Source: Hydrogenophaga sp. Root209
GTDB lineage: Bacteria > Pseudomonadota > Gammaproteobacteria > Burkholderiales > Burkholderiaceae_C
Direction: 5' to 3'
NCBI RefSeq assembly: GCF_001428625.1
Contig: NZ_LMIE01000003.1
Span: forward strand, 1,378-65,377
Length of the DNA: 64,000 nt
Part shown: positions 50,215 through 59,914 of the stretch, piece after piece
Layout of the letters: each line of letters starts with the position of its first letter
How positions within the stretch are numbered: the stretch's first letter is position 1
Program-made: the position numbers and the translations under genes
Notes under the pieces: generated by a model
The model's database searches: none
The model's input: the letters and a program-made list of their open reading frames with translations, nothing else
Told to the model about the DNA's origin: nothing

Positions 50215-50685
50215 TCAACCCAGAACGACCGTCGCCGCAATGGTCGCCACACCCAGGATCAGGTTGACGCCGACCCAGGTGCGGATGGAAGCCAGTGCAG
50301 CGCCGCCGGCGGGCCAGTCGCTCGCGCTCACGGCGCGTGTGAGGCGTTTGAACAGCGCGAAGCGGATGTGGCCGAAGATCACGACCATCAGGATGCCCAA
50401 GGTGGCCATCACGGTCCAGCCCAGTGGCATGTTGAACGACAGACCCGCCTGCACCGACTCCTTGGCCACACGCCCGATCATCCAAAGGCCCGTGACCAGC
50501 ACCAGCACCGCCACGACCAGCACGACGGCGAAAAAGCGCTTGAGCACGTCGTGCATCAGACGGACGCGCAGCGGGGGTTCGAGAAATTGCACGGACGGAC
50601 GCAAGAAGGCATGGGCGAAGAACATGCCGCCGATCCACAGAACGATGGACAGGACGTGGATGAGCTTGAGGCTGGCGTAGATCAT
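50215..50685 (-). CDS. CopD-family membrane protein
   Basis: A 156-aa protein of four membrane helices. The first holds KLIHVLSIVLWIGGMFFAH with two His, the second and third VLVLVTGLWMIG and WTVMATLGILMVV, the fourth TWVGVNLILGVATI. This is the CopD-domain pattern; copper transport or haem binding is possible. It is downstream of the helicase gene on the same strand. Confidence 0.82.
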   Translation of the reverse strand: MIYASLKLIHVLSIVLWIGGMFFAHAFLRPSVQFLEPPLRVRLMHDVLKRFFAVVLVVAVLVLVTGLWMIGRVAKESVQAGLSFNMPLGWTVMATLGILMVVIFGHIRFALFKRLTRAVSASDWPAGGAALASIRTWVGVNLILGVATIAATVVLG

Positions 50686-50710
50686 GGGGCGCTTTCGTTG
50701 GAGAGAAAAA

Positions 50711-53071
50711 TCAGACGTCGGACAGCACGCCGTTCACGCGGCGCTGCAGGCGGTAGGGCGGCAAGCCTTGCAGCATGCGCCGGCCGTAGCTCTGGCGCAG
50801 CAGGCGCGCGTCGTAGCAGACCACCACGGCCTCGTCGGTTTCGCTGCGCAGCGCGCGCCCGGTCCACTGCAGCAGGCGCGCACCGGTGGCGGGCACCACC
50901 AGTTCGCTGAACGGGTCGCGGCCCTGCGCCTTGAGCCAGTCGGCGCGCGCCTGGCCCACGGGATCGCTGGGCGAGGCGAAGGGCAGCTTGGTGATGAACA
51001 CCCACTCGCACAGCTCGCCCGGCAGATCGAGCCCTTCGCCGAACGACTGCAGCCCGAACAGGATGGAGGATTCACCCTCGGCCACACGCTCGGCATGGCG
51101 GCGCAGCAGCACGGTGCGCGAGGCCTCACCCTGCACCAGCACGCGCTCGCGCAGCGCGCCGTGTTCGCCGCGCTCCAGCAGGCCCTGCGCCTGGCGCATT
51201 TGCGCCCTGGAGGTGAACAGCACCAGCGCGCCGCGCTTGACCTCGCGCAGGTCGGCCATGAGCGAGGCCAGCATCTCGCGCGTGTAGCCCTCCACGTCCT
51301 TGGGGTCGGCCACGGTCTGCACCACCACCAGCCGGCCCTGGCGCGCGTGGTCGAACGGGCTCTGCACCTCGCGCGCGGCCACCGCTTCGTCGTAAGCCAG
51401 ACCGGACTCGTGCAGGAAATGGTCGAAGTTGCCGCAGGTCACCAGCGAAGCCGAGGTGACCACGGCCGCGCGCACCTTGTTCCACAGGTGGTTGCGCAGC
51501 AGGCTGCCGGGTTGCAGCGGGCAGGCGTGCGCAGTGAGCGTGACCAGGCCGTGGTGGATGCCGGCCTCCAGCCACTTGGCCAGCGGCGGCTGGCCGTCGG
51601 TGGGGGCCTGCATCCACAGCGTGGCGGTTTCCTGCGCGCTCTGCAGACGTGGCGCGAGCACGCCCAGGCGGCTGTAGAGCTTGGCGCAGCGCGCGGCGTC
51701 GCTCGGGTTTTCACGCGCGTTGGCCTTGAGCTGCGTGGCCAGGGCTTCAAACACCTTGAGCAGCGCGCTGGCGTTGGCGTGCATCTGCGCCACCACCTCG
51801 CTCCAGCCGGGCGGCAGCACGCCGCCGTCGAAGCGGTCGACGATGGGCGGGGCGTCACCCCACCGTTCGGGCTGAGCTTGTCGAAGCCCCGCGCGCGCAG
51901 ACCCGGAGAGCCCTTCGACAGGCTCAGGGCGAACGGAAGTGTGCGTTCGCCCAGTCAGCTGAGCCCATGCCGGCAACGCGCCGATGCGCTGCATGGCCAG
52001 GCGCGCGAGTTCTCCCTGCGCGGTCTTGAGGTCCTTGGCGAGTTGCGCCACGTCCGAGGTGGGACGGGCATCCAGCGCACCGGCCACCTCGTCCACCGCG
52101 CGCGGCAGCTTGTCCAGCCATTGGCTGCGCATGAGGTCCATGGACGCGGTGAACTGGCCTTGCGCCACCGCGCCCAGATGGTGCGCCTCATCGAACACCA
52201 CATAACAATCCTGCGGCGCAGGCAGCGCGTGCAGGCCGAGCGTGGAGAGCAGCAGGTCGTGGTTGACCACGATCACCTGCGCCTGCGCCAGCCTGGCGCG
52301 CGCCTGGTAGTAGCTGCAGCTGTTGTAGCTCGGGCAATGGCGCGCGGTGCAGGTGTGGCGCTCGGCGGCCACGGGGCCCCACAGGCTGCCGTCGGGCGGT
52401 TCATCGAGCCGGTCGCGATCCCCGTCCCAGCTGCCGCCGTCCAGCGCGTTGGCCCAGGCGGTGTACTGCACGCCGCGCTCCTGCCAGCGCGCCGCTGCGG
52501 AAGCCGAAGCCACGGCGCGCGCGGCCACGCCCGAGGCGCTGGTGTCGGTGGGGGCGTCGTCGCTCTCGAACAGGTCGGCGCTCGCCGCGTCGCCGCCCGA
52601 GAGCTGGTCGAGCTTCAAGCGGCACACGTAGCGCCCACGCCCCTTGGCCAGTGCAAAGCTGAAGGGTTGGGGCAGCGTGGCGGCCAGGGCCGGCAGGTCC
52701 TTGGCGATCAGCTGTTCCTGCAGCGCCACGGTGGCGGTGGAGATGATCACGCGCTTTTGCTGCGCCAATGCCAGCGGGATGACGGTGGCCGCGTACGCCG
52801 CCGATTTGCCCACGCCGGTGCCGGCCTGCACCACCGCGATGCCGCGCGCGGGCAGTGCCGCGTCCGAGGCCACCGAGTCGTCGCCCGGCGTCACGCCAGC
52901 GAGCGTGTGCGCGATGTGCGCGGCCATCTCGCGCTGGCCCGGTCGGGCGCGGTAGCCGCCCGCGTGCGCCACCACGTGGTCGAAGGCCGCCAGGGCCAGC
53001 GCCTCGCGCGCCAGCGGGCCGGTGGGCAGCGCGGGTGTTTCGTCAGCGATCGGCTCGAGGATGGTGGACAT
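50711..53071 (-). CDS. DinG/YoaA-type XPD-like DNA helicase
   Basis: A 786-aa superfamily 2 helicase. Walker A is in QAGTGVGKSAAY, the DEAH box VVFDEAHHLG, and four Cys of an iron-sulfur cluster are in YVCRLK and HTCTARHCPSYNSC. Motifs V and VI are LFGLQSFGEGLDLPGE and QWTGRALRSE. It unwinds DNA 5' to 3' in repair. A REP pair is inserted in frame (51863-51936), adding VRPEPVEGL and LRQAQPER. The ATG at 53071 is chosen as the first with a normal N-terminus. Confidence 0.92.
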   Translation of the reverse strand: MSTILEPIADETPALPTGPLAREALALAAFDHVVAHAGGYRARPGQREMAAHIAHTLAGVTPGDDSVASDAALPARGIAVVQAGTGVGKSAAYAATVIPLALAQQKRVIISTATVALQEQLIAKDLPALAATLPQPFSFALAKGRGRYVCRLKLDQLSGGDAASADLFESDDAPTDTSASGVAARAVASASAAARWQERGVQYTAWANALDGGSWDGDRDRLDEPPDGSLWGPVAAERHTCTARHCPSYNSCSYYQARARLAQAQVIVVNHDLLLSTLGLHALPAPQDCYVVFDEAHHLGAVAQGQFTASMDLMRSQWLDKLPRAVDEVAGALDARPTSDVAQLAKDLKTAQGELARLAMQRIGALPAWAQLTGRTHTSVRPEPVEGLSGSARAGLRQAQPERWGDAPPIVDRFDGGVLPPGWSEVVAQMHANASALLKVFEALATQLKANARENPSDAARCAKLYSRLGVLAPRLQSAQETATLWMQAPTDGQPPLAKWLEAGIHHGLVTLTAHACPLQPGSLLRNHLWNKVRAAVVTSASLVTCGNFDHFLHESGLAYDEAVAAREVQSPFDHARQGRLVVVQTVADPKDVEGYTREMLASLMADLREVKRGALVLFTSRAQMRQAQGLLERGEHGALRERVLVQGEASRTVLLRRHAERVAEGESSILFGLQSFGEGLDLPGELCEWVFITKLPFASPSDPVGQARADWLKAQGRDPFSELVVPATGARLLQWTGRALRSETDEAVVVCYDARLLRQSYGRRMLQGLPPYRLQRRVNGVLSDV
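51863..51936. repeat. REP-type inverted pair inside the helicase gene
   Basis: Arms 51863-51886 and 51913-51936 pair with three mismatches over 24 bases; each carries the TTCG...CTGAG...TGTCGAAG pattern of a widespread proteobacterial repeat. The spacer is 26 bases. The gene reads through without stop or frameshift. Confidence 0.8.
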
Positions 53072-53183
53072 GCGGGGAGGGGAGGCGAGAAGGCAAAGCG
53101 CGATTGTCCCAGACAGCATGCCTGCCCCGGGGTCAGGGCGCCTGGGTGGTAGCCTGACGGTTCGTCCAACACCGGAGATCGTC

Positions 53184-53471
53184 ATGGCCCATTCCATCGA
53201 ACACCAGGACAACGGCTCGCGCGGCGCCTTCTACATCCAGCGCAACGGGCAGCGCACCGCCGAGATGACCTACAGCCGCACCCACCCGTCGCTGGTCATC
53301 GTCGACCACACCTATGTGGACCCGAGCCTCAGGGGGCACGGCGTGGCACGCCAGTTGCAAGACGCCATGGTGGCCTGGGCCCGTGGGACCGAGACGAAAG
53401 TCATCCCTGTCTGTTCGTACGTGAAAGTCCAGTTCGACCGGGATCCATCGATCCGCGATGTTCTGGCATAA
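53184..53471 (+). CDS. Small GNAT (YidJ-like) N-acetyltransferase
   Basis: A 95-aa minimal GNAT. HTYVDPSLRGHGVARQL is the acetyl-CoA loop, and VIPVCSYVKVQFDRDP is the family tail. Substrate is unknown. A GGAG site precedes the ATG. It is divergent from the helicase gene. Confidence 0.88.
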   Translation: MAHSIEHQDNGSRGAFYIQRNGQRTAEMTYSRTHPSLVIVDHTYVDPSLRGHGVARQLQDAMVAWARGTETKVIPVCSYVKVQFDRDPSIRDVLA

Positions 53472-53505
53472 CCGCCCCTTCACCGACACCCTCGCCCTGG
53501 CGCCC

Positions 53506-54606
53506 ATGACCACCACACCCCGCCCGAAACGCAAGCCCACCCCCCGCACCGCCAGCGGCAAGTTGCCGATCGATCTCGCGCTGCAAGGCGGCGGCTCGCA
53601 CGGCGCCTTCACCTGGGGCGTGCTCGACCGCTTGCTGGAAGAAGAATCGCTGGAGATCTCGGCCATCAGCGGCACCAGCGCCGGCGCCATGAACGCGGTG
53701 GCCCTGGCCGCTGGCCTCATGGAAGGCGGGCGCGACGGCGCGCGGCGCGTGCTGCGCCAGTTCTGGACGCGGGTGGCCGAAATCTCGCCCTTTCACAAGC
53801 TGCAGAGCAGTCCGCTGAGCGCGGCGTTCGGCCCGGCGCAGGCGCTCATGGCGCCGTGGCTGGCGCCGTTCAAACAGTTCAACGCGGCGCTGGGCAGCCA
53901 GCTCTCGCCCTACCAGCTCAACCCGCTCAACCTCAACCCGCTGCGCGACATCCTGGTGGAGACGGTGGATTTCAAACGCGTGTGCGCCTGCCACAAGACG
54001 CAGCTCTTCATCTCGGCCACGCAGGTGCGCACCGGCGCACTGCGCGTGTTCGGCCAGCACGAACTCACGGCCGACATGGTGATGGCCTCGGCCTGCCTGC
54101 CGCTCCTCTTCCAGGCGGTGGAGATCGACGGCGAGGCCTACTGGGACGGTGGCTACGCGGGCAACCCCTCGCTCATGCCGCTGATCACCGACACGCCGGC
54201 CGACGACCTGCTGCTGGTGCAGATCAACCCGGTGCTGCGCGACACCGTGCCCCGGCGCGCCAGCGACATCCTGGACCGCATCAACGAAGTGACGTTCAAC
54301 GCCAGCCTGCTCAAGGAGATGCGCAGCATCGCGCTGCTCAAGCAACTCATCGAGGGCGAAGGCCGCGCCGGCCAACGCCACCGCCAGCCGCTGTTCAAGC
54401 GCGTGCAGGACCTGCGCGTGCACCTGATCGACGGCGGCGAATCGCTCAGCCCGCTGGGCGCGGCCAGCAAGACCGAAACGCAGTGGTCCTTCCTCTCCAA
54501 GCTGCACGAACTCGGCCATGCCTCGGCCGATCGCTGGCTGCTCGCCCACGGGCAGCACCTGGGCGAGCGCAGCAGCTTCGACCTGGCCGGTGTGCTCGAC
54601 GGTTGA
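53506..54606 (+). CDS. Patatin-like phospholipase
   Basis: A 366-aa patatin. The oxyanion loop is LALQGGGSHGAF, the nucleophile Ser58 is in SGTSAGAMN, and the catalytic Asp lies in WDGGYAGNPS. It is expected to hydrolyse acyl esters; some such proteins act on PHB or phospholipids. The basic N-terminus (RPKRKPTPR) shows no signal peptide. The ATG at 53506 is chosen; 53458 lies inside the previous gene. Confidence 0.9.
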   Translation: MTTTPRPKRKPTPRTASGKLPIDLALQGGGSHGAFTWGVLDRLLEEESLEISAISGTSAGAMNAVALAAGLMEGGRDGARRVLRQFWTRVAEISPFHKLQSSPLSAAFGPAQALMAPWLAPFKQFNAALGSQLSPYQLNPLNLNPLRDILVETVDFKRVCACHKTQLFISATQVRTGALRVFGQHELTADMVMASACLPLLFQAVEIDGEAYWDGGYAGNPSLMPLITDTPADDLLLVQINPVLRDTVPRRASDILDRINEVTFNASLLKEMRSIALLKQLIEGEGRAGQRHRQPLFKRVQDLRVHLIDGGESLSPLGAASKTETQWSFLSKLHELGHASADRWLLAHGQHLGERSSFDLAGVLDG

Positions 54607-54697
54607 AGGCCCAGGCCCCTGTCTTCAGTAGAATCGCCGGCCCGATGACGACGTGCGCGCAAGCCACCCCGTCACCCCACACATTCACTGGACAGCC

Positions 54698-54997
54698 ATG
54701 CCTTATTCCGTCTCCCACCACAAGCTCACCCAGATCCTGTCGGCCCATGGCCTGAAGGCCGGCGACGCTGGAGGCATCGACAAGCTCTTCGGCGGCAACG
54801 ACGGCTACTACTGGTTCGGCACCCTGCGCGACCTGTGCCCGCCTGGCAAGACGCTGGTCTGGGAAACCCAGTACGACATGGTCAACGCCATCCAGGCGCA
54901 CGAGAACGCGACCGCCGCGGAGGACGAGATGAAGCCGCAGGTGCCCAGTGCGGCCAACATCGCGGCGCTGTCCAAAGCGCTTCACGACCCGCTCTGA
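54698..54997 (+). CDS. Small protein of unknown function
   Basis: A 99-aa soluble protein. MPYSVSHHKLTQILSAHGL is helical, FGGNDGYYWFGTLRDLC follows, and the C-terminal 40 residues are acidic and helical. No family is recognised. The ATG at 54698 is preferred to an in-frame start at 54653. It is convergent with the universal stress gene. Confidence 0.6.
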   Translation: MPYSVSHHKLTQILSAHGLKAGDAGGIDKLFGGNDGYYWFGTLRDLCPPGKTLVWETQYDMVNAIQAHENATAAEDEMKPQVPSAANIAALSKALHDPL

Positions 54998-55040
54998 GCG
55001 GCAGCACGTCCACCAGGGCATCCAGAAGATCCTGGCAGAC

Positions 55041-55901
55041 TCAGCGGTGATGGTCTTCGCCGCTGGAGCGCAGGCCATCGAAGGGCGCGACCAGCACATC
55101 GCTGTCGTTCCACTTGGCCAACCGCTGGGCCACGCTGCCGGTGAGGAATTGCGCCAGCGACGAACTGCGCCGCTTGCCCACCACGACCAGCTCGGCGCGC
55201 GTGGCCTGTTGGTGCAGCGCGGTCGAATAGGCCGGGTCGCCATTGCCGACGTCGAAAGCCAGCGGGTGCCGGCCGTGGTCCAGCCCGTCGATGAGTTGCG
55301 CGAGGCGGTCCCTGGCTTGCTGGCGTGAGCCCGACCGGTTGGCCTGGATCGTTTCTCGCGACACGTTGACCGAGCGCAACTTGGCGTCCTCGATCGTGTC
55401 GATCGCATGAAACAGCTTCAGCACGGTGGGGGTTGAAAACCGGCGTGCGAAGTCGATCAAGGGTTTTGAGCGTGGCGACAGGTCGATGGCCACGAGCACC
55501 CGTTCATAGGGTCCGTGCGGCGCCTGCTTGACCACCAGCAGCGGGCAAACGCTGCCGTGCACGGCCTGGTCGAGCGTCGTGCCGCGGTGAAACCGCTTCC
55601 AGCTGCGCTGGGACAACGCCCCCATCACCAGCAGGGTGGAAGCACGGACCTCGACCAACACGTCCTCCAGCGACGCCGATCTCTCCAGGACGTGCACGGC
55701 GATCTCGTGGCGCCGGGCCAGCTGCCGCGCACGCTGCGCCAGACGAGCGACGGGATCGGCAAGGAAGGTGTTCGGGCCTTCGGCGAAATGGACCAACCGC
55801 AGGGTGGTCCGGTGTTGTCGGGCCAGCAGGGCTGCGCGCTCCAATGCGTGCGCTGACAGCGCCGTGAGGTCGGAGACGGCAAGGATGGAATCAAAGTGCA
55901 T
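55041..55901 (-). CDS. Tandem universal stress protein
   Basis: A 286-aa protein of two UspA domains. The first starts DSILAVSDLTALS and ends GSVCPLLVVKQ; the second starts ERVLVAIDLSPRSKP and ends TGSVAQRLAKWNDSDVLVAP, with an ATP-binding-like GKRRSSSLAQFLTGS. It probably acts in starvation or low-oxygen stress. The ATG at 55901 fits the domain start. rnk lies upstream on the same strand. Confidence 0.9.
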   Translation of the reverse strand: MHFDSILAVSDLTALSAHALERAALLARQHRTTLRLVHFAEGPNTFLADPVARLAQRARQLARRHEIAVHVLERSASLEDVLVEVRASTLLVMGALSQRSWKRFHRGTTLDQAVHGSVCPLLVVKQAPHGPYERVLVAIDLSPRSKPLIDFARRFSTPTVLKLFHAIDTIEDAKLRSVNVSRETIQANRSGSRQQARDRLAQLIDGLDHGRHPLAFDVGNGDPAYSTALHQQATRAELVVVGKRRSSSLAQFLTGSVAQRLAKWNDSDVLVAPFDGLRSSGEDHHR

Positions 55902-55975
55902 GGGAATTCCTGGACGAACGAGGGCCCGCCCCGCAGCACAAGGCCAGCGGGGCGTGATCGGTTGCGATGGAGCGG

Positions 55976-56377
55976 CTAGGTGGTGTAGTCGCCGCTGGCT
56001 TCGGGCTGGAACAGCAGCGAGACGATCTCGGCCGCGCATTCGTCCCCGTTGGGCGTTCGCCAGCGGGCGGTGGCGCCCATGCGCTGGCCGAGCAGGCTTG
56101 TCCCCACCGGCGAGAGCACGGAGATGAAACCAAGGTGTGGCTCGGCGTCAGCGGGGTAACACAGCGTGAGCTTCTGCCGCTTCCTCGACTCGAGGTCTTC
56201 GACGATGACTTGCGAATACATCGTGACGACGTCGGGCGGGATCTCGCGCGAGGGAACGAGGTCCAGGGTGTCGAGCGCATCAACCAACTCAGGCGGGAGC
56301 TGTGCGCCGCGCAGGTTGTTCAGGCGTGCGAAATCGATCTCGGTGAGCAGCCGCTCACCAGCAAGGGTCTTGTGCAT
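55976..56377 (-). CDS. rnk: Rnk-like nucleoside diphosphate kinase regulator
   Basis: A 133-aa protein with the GreA/GreB C-terminal fold: VTMYSQVIVEDLESRKRQKL and LSPVGTSLLGQRMGATARW. Rnk proteins bind RNA polymerase and affect NTP pools. GGAG lies before the ATG at 56377. The 261 bp between it and the next start hold no gene that I can support. Confidence 0.88.
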   Translation of the reverse strand: MHKTLAGERLLTEIDFARLNNLRGAQLPPELVDALDTLDLVPSREIPPDVVTMYSQVIVEDLESRKRQKLTLCYPADAEPHLGFISVLSPVGTSLLGQRMGATARWRTPNGDECAAEIVSLLFQPEASGDYTT

Positions 56378-56638
56378 GGTGCACTCCAACTGGTGCAGGC
56401 ACGCCGGGAAAAGGCGGCGCCCGCGATCGCGCTGGGCTGGGGCCCGGCGATGGTTGGATTGCGCAAAAAGGGAGGAAGGGGTATCGCCGGGCTTAAGAAT
56501 GTGCGGCCGGCTGGCGCAGTCCCGCCGAACCCATCAGCTTGCGACCGGCCACGGCGCCGCCTGCCGCGAGGGGCATGCAAGCTGCCGGGTGGGCAGTGAT
56601 GGTGGGGTGGAACGCCATGACGGCATTGTAGGCCGCGC

Positions 56639-59092
56639 TCACCCCGCGGGCAGCTGGAAGCAGAATGCGGCCCCACGCCCCACGGTGCCTTCACCACTCA
56701 CCCGACCGCCGTGGCGTTCGATCACGCGGCGCACCGTGGCCAGGCCCACGCCAGAGCCTTCGAACTCGTGGTGGGCGTGCAAGCGCTTGAACGGCTCGAA
56801 CAGCTGGTCGGCATAGGCCATGTTGAAGCCGGCGCCGTTATCGCGCACGCAGAACTCCACCACACCATGGGGCCGTTCGGCTTGCGTGAACGCCACCACG
56901 GCGTCGGGCGTCTGGCTCGTGTACTTCCAGGCGTTGCCCAGCAGGTTCTGCAGCACCACCCGCATGAGACCAGGGTCGGCGATGACCTGCATGCCGTCGT
57001 CGATGCACCACCGCACATGGCGGCCAGGATCGGTGCTGGCCAGTTCCCGGACAATCGAGTGGGCCATGCGCGTGAGGTCCACCGGTTCGCGGCGCAGCTC
57101 GGCGCTGCTCAGGTGCGCCAGGGTCAGCAAGTCGGAGATCAGCCGGCCCATGCGCCGTGACGACGTGCGAATGCGACCGACGTAGTTCCGGCCGTCTTCG
57201 TTCAGCACCGCACCGCACTCCTCTTCGAGCAAGCTGGCAAACCCCTCGATGCTGCGCAACGGGGTGCGCAGGTCGTGCGAAACACTGTAGGCAAAAGCCT
57301 CCAGCTCGCGGTTGAGCACGGACATTTCCCGAGTGCGCTCGGCCACTCGCAACTCCAACTCCTCGTTCAGGCGTTTGAGCGCTTCTTCGGCGGTGTGCAC
57401 TTCGGTGATGTCCTGCACGGTGCCCACGCTGTGCAAGGGGCGGTCGCCGTCGAACTCGGTGAAACCCGAGACCCGAACGTGTTTGATGCGTCCGTCGGCC
57501 ATGAGCAGGCGGTGCACCAGGTCGTAAGGCTCGCGCCGGTCGAACGAGCGCTGGTAGGTCTCGGTCACGAGAACACGATCGTCCGGGTGCACGCGGGTGA
57601 TGAAGGTCTTGTAGGTGGGCCTGACCGACGTCTCTACCTCGAAGATGCGGAAGATTTCGTCGGTCCAGCTGAGTTCGTTGGTGGCGAGATCGCGTTTCCA
57701 ACTGCCCACGCGGGCCAGGCGCTGCGCCTCTTTCAGCCGCGCTTCGCTCTCCTGCAGGGCAGCTTCGGTGCGCTTGCGCAAGGTGATGTCCTGCATGGTG
57801 AACTGCATCAGCGGGCGCCCGTCGAGTTCGAACGCCATCAAATGACCCTCACCGTCCCACTCGCTGCCATCGGGGCGCCGCTGGCGCCATTCGAAGACCA
57901 CCACACCTGAACGCTGGGCCTGTTGGAAATACGCCGCGCCCTTTTCGGCCGAGGTTCGACCATCGGGTTGCACCCGGGTCGAGACGCCCAGCGGCGACTT
58001 GCTCAGCAGCGCTTCGCGCGTGGGATAGCCGTAGAGCGCCAAGGCCGCCTCGTTGCAATCGACAAAGCGATTGGTCCGGATGTCCATCACCAACATGGCC
58101 AGTGGCGAGCTTTCGAACTGCCGCAGCCGCAGCACCTCGCTGGCTTCCAGCGCAGATGCCTTGCGCCCCACGTGCAACAGCAACGCAATGATCAAACCGC
58201 CGCTCAACAGCAGAAGCACGATGAGCGCAGCGGTCACCCGGCGGCTGTTCTCGAGGGCCGGCGCCAGGGGTTGCAGCACCGCTGCGTCGGCAATGCCGAT
58301 GGCCACCACCAGACCGGATGCGCGCAGCCGGTACCAGCCATAGGTGCGGGGAATGCCGTCCAGCAGGCCGCGGGTGTGAAAGCTTCCGCTGCGGGCGGTG
58401 CGATCGGTGAGGAAAGGCCGGTCCGCCGGCACGCTGGTGCCCATGGCTCCGGCGTGGTCCAGGCTGCGCGCGAGGAAAGTCCCATCGGGCGCGATCAAGG
58501 ACACCACGTCCTGATCTGAGAGCTGCAGGGCGCCCAGCCTGCGCGCGATGAATTCGGTGGACACCACGAGTTGCATGGTGCCGTCGAACACGCCATCGCG
58601 CATGATGGGGCGGTTGACCACGAGCGCCCAGCCCCGGGCAATGCGCGATTCAACCGGCTGGCTGATGAAGAGGCGGTCTTCTGCGGCTGCATCACGCTGG
58701 GTCTGGAAATGCGCCCGGTCGCCCACGTACGTGGCGAGCGGCCTCGCCAGGCTGTCGTACACCACATTACCCTCAGCGTTGGCCACCGAGATGTGGGTCA
58801 CGAAGTCCGGGGGCAAGCCCTGCAACACGCCCAGCGCGAACTCGTTGAAACCCAGTGGGCCACGCAACCACTCGCGACGCAGGTCGCGCAATTGCAGATC
58901 GAGCGTGGCCAACAGGCCACTGACCTGCCCGCCCATGGCGTCGGCCAGATGCACGCTGCGCTTTTCCGCCTGCAGGAGCACCTGCTCGCGCACCAGTGCC
59001 TGTGAACGCTCCGACTGCCACCACAGAAATGCCGCGGCCACCACCGTGAGCAGCGCCACCAGGGCGGGCACAAGACGGGCGCGGGTGCTCAC
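56639..59092 (-). CDS. Cache/PAS membrane sensor histidine kinase
   Basis: An 817-aa kinase. One membrane helix (about 7-25) precedes a periplasmic dCache-like domain (about 30-285), a second helix (about 285-310), two PAS units (about 320-445 and 450-580) and the kinase core. His phosphoacceptor is in AYSVSHDLRTPLRSIEG; NLLGNAWKYT, RDNGAGFN and GSGVGLATVRR are the ATPase boxes. No response regulator gene is adjacent. GTG is the only start before the first helix. Confidence 0.9.
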   Translation of the reverse strand: MSTRARLVPALVALLTVVAAAFLWWQSERSQALVREQVLLQAEKRSVHLADAMGGQVSGLLATLDLQLRDLRREWLRGPLGFNEFALGVLQGLPPDFVTHISVANAEGNVVYDSLARPLATYVGDRAHFQTQRDAAAEDRLFISQPVESRIARGWALVVNRPIMRDGVFDGTMQLVVSTEFIARRLGALQLSDQDVVSLIAPDGTFLARSLDHAGAMGTSVPADRPFLTDRTARSGSFHTRGLLDGIPRTYGWYRLRASGLVVAIGIADAAVLQPLAPALENSRRVTAALIVLLLLSGGLIIALLLHVGRKASALEASEVLRLRQFESSPLAMLVMDIRTNRFVDCNEAALALYGYPTREALLSKSPLGVSTRVQPDGRTSAEKGAAYFQQAQRSGVVVFEWRQRRPDGSEWDGEGHLMAFELDGRPLMQFTMQDITLRKRTEAALQESEARLKEAQRLARVGSWKRDLATNELSWTDEIFRIFEVETSVRPTYKTFITRVHPDDRVLVTETYQRSFDRREPYDLVHRLLMADGRIKHVRVSGFTEFDGDRPLHSVGTVQDITEVHTAEEALKRLNEELELRVAERTREMSVLNRELEAFAYSVSHDLRTPLRSIEGFASLLEEECGAVLNEDGRNYVGRIRTSSRRMGRLISDLLTLAHLSSAELRREPVDLTRMAHSIVRELASTDPGRHVRWCIDDGMQVIADPGLMRVVLQNLLGNAWKYTSQTPDAVVAFTQAERPHGVVEFCVRDNGAGFNMAYADQLFEPFKRLHAHHEFEGSGVGLATVRRVIERHGGRVSGEGTVGRGAAFCFQLPAG

Positions 59093-59236
59093 GGAGCGGG
59101 CTTGGACGCAGAGGGGATCGACACGGCGCAGTGAACTCTGAACGGCATGGGTGGGGGGTCGGTGACGTCAGCTGGTGCCGATGTGTCAAAAATATACCTC
59201 GGGGGGCAACACCCTGCGCAGCGGATTCACCCTAAT

Positions 59237-59914
59237 TCAGACCCACAAGCCCCGCAGCAATTCGCTCAGTCCGTCCCAGACAATCTGCACACCCAGGCAG
59301 AGCAGGATGAAGGCCGACAGGCGCAGGAAAATCACGCTGCCAGCCTCACCCAAGGGCTTGAGCAACTGCTGGGCATAGCGGAAGGCCAGGTACAACAGCA
59401 ACCCGATGGTGACCAGCGCGAGCACGCCACCGCCCATGCGGGCCAGCGACAGCGACAGCCGCGTGTCGTTGAGCGCCACGCCCACGGTGATGGCCGCGGC
59501 GATCGAGCCCGGCCCGCAGCTGATGGGAAACGTGAGCGGGTAGAAGGCCTGGCGGCGCGCCTGCTCGGGCGTGAACGATTCGGCCAGCACGGTGCGGCGA
59601 TCGTCGCCAGCGTGGCTGGCGTTGAGCAGTCGCCATGCCGCCGCAGCCACGATGAGCCCGCCACCCACCCTCACGATGGGCAGCGAGATGCCGAAAAAGT
59701 CCAACACGTAGGAGCCCACCAGCATGGACCCCACCATGAGCGCAAACATGTTGCGTGCGATGCGCCGCGCCAGCAGCGCGCGCGTGCTGGACGAAGCGCC
59801 TTCGGTCAGACCCAGGAAGATGGGCGCGGTGGCCGCCGGGTTGAGGATGGGCAGGATGGCAGCGAACACGAACAGGTAGCTCTTGCCCACCGCCAGCAGC
59901 AGTTCGGAGGTCAT
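59237..59914 (-). CDS. MarC-family membrane protein
   Basis: A 225-aa protein with six hydrophobic helices. FVFAAILPILNPAATAPIFLG, the MVGSMLVGSYVLDFFGISLP helix and PLTFPISCGPGSIAAAI are MarC signatures. Function is unknown; amino-acid export has been suggested for related proteins. Its ATG overlaps the stop of the BCCT gene (ATGA), so they form an operon. Confidence 0.92.
   Translation of the reverse strand: MTSELLLAVGKSYLFVFAAILPILNPAATAPIFLGLTEGASSSTRALLARRIARNMFALMVGSMLVGSYVLDFFGISLPIVRVGGGLIVAAAAWRLLNASHAGDDRRTVLAESFTPEQARRQAFYPLTFPISCGPGSIAAAITVGVALNDTRLSLSLARMGGGVLALVTIGLLLYLAFRYAQQLLKPLGEAGSVIFLRLSAFILLCLGVQIVWDGLSELLRGLWV

Noticed and set aside
56390-56638. Possible small genes between rnk and the histidine kinase
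   Set aside because: The frames present lack ribosome sites and recognisable composition; treated as noncoding.
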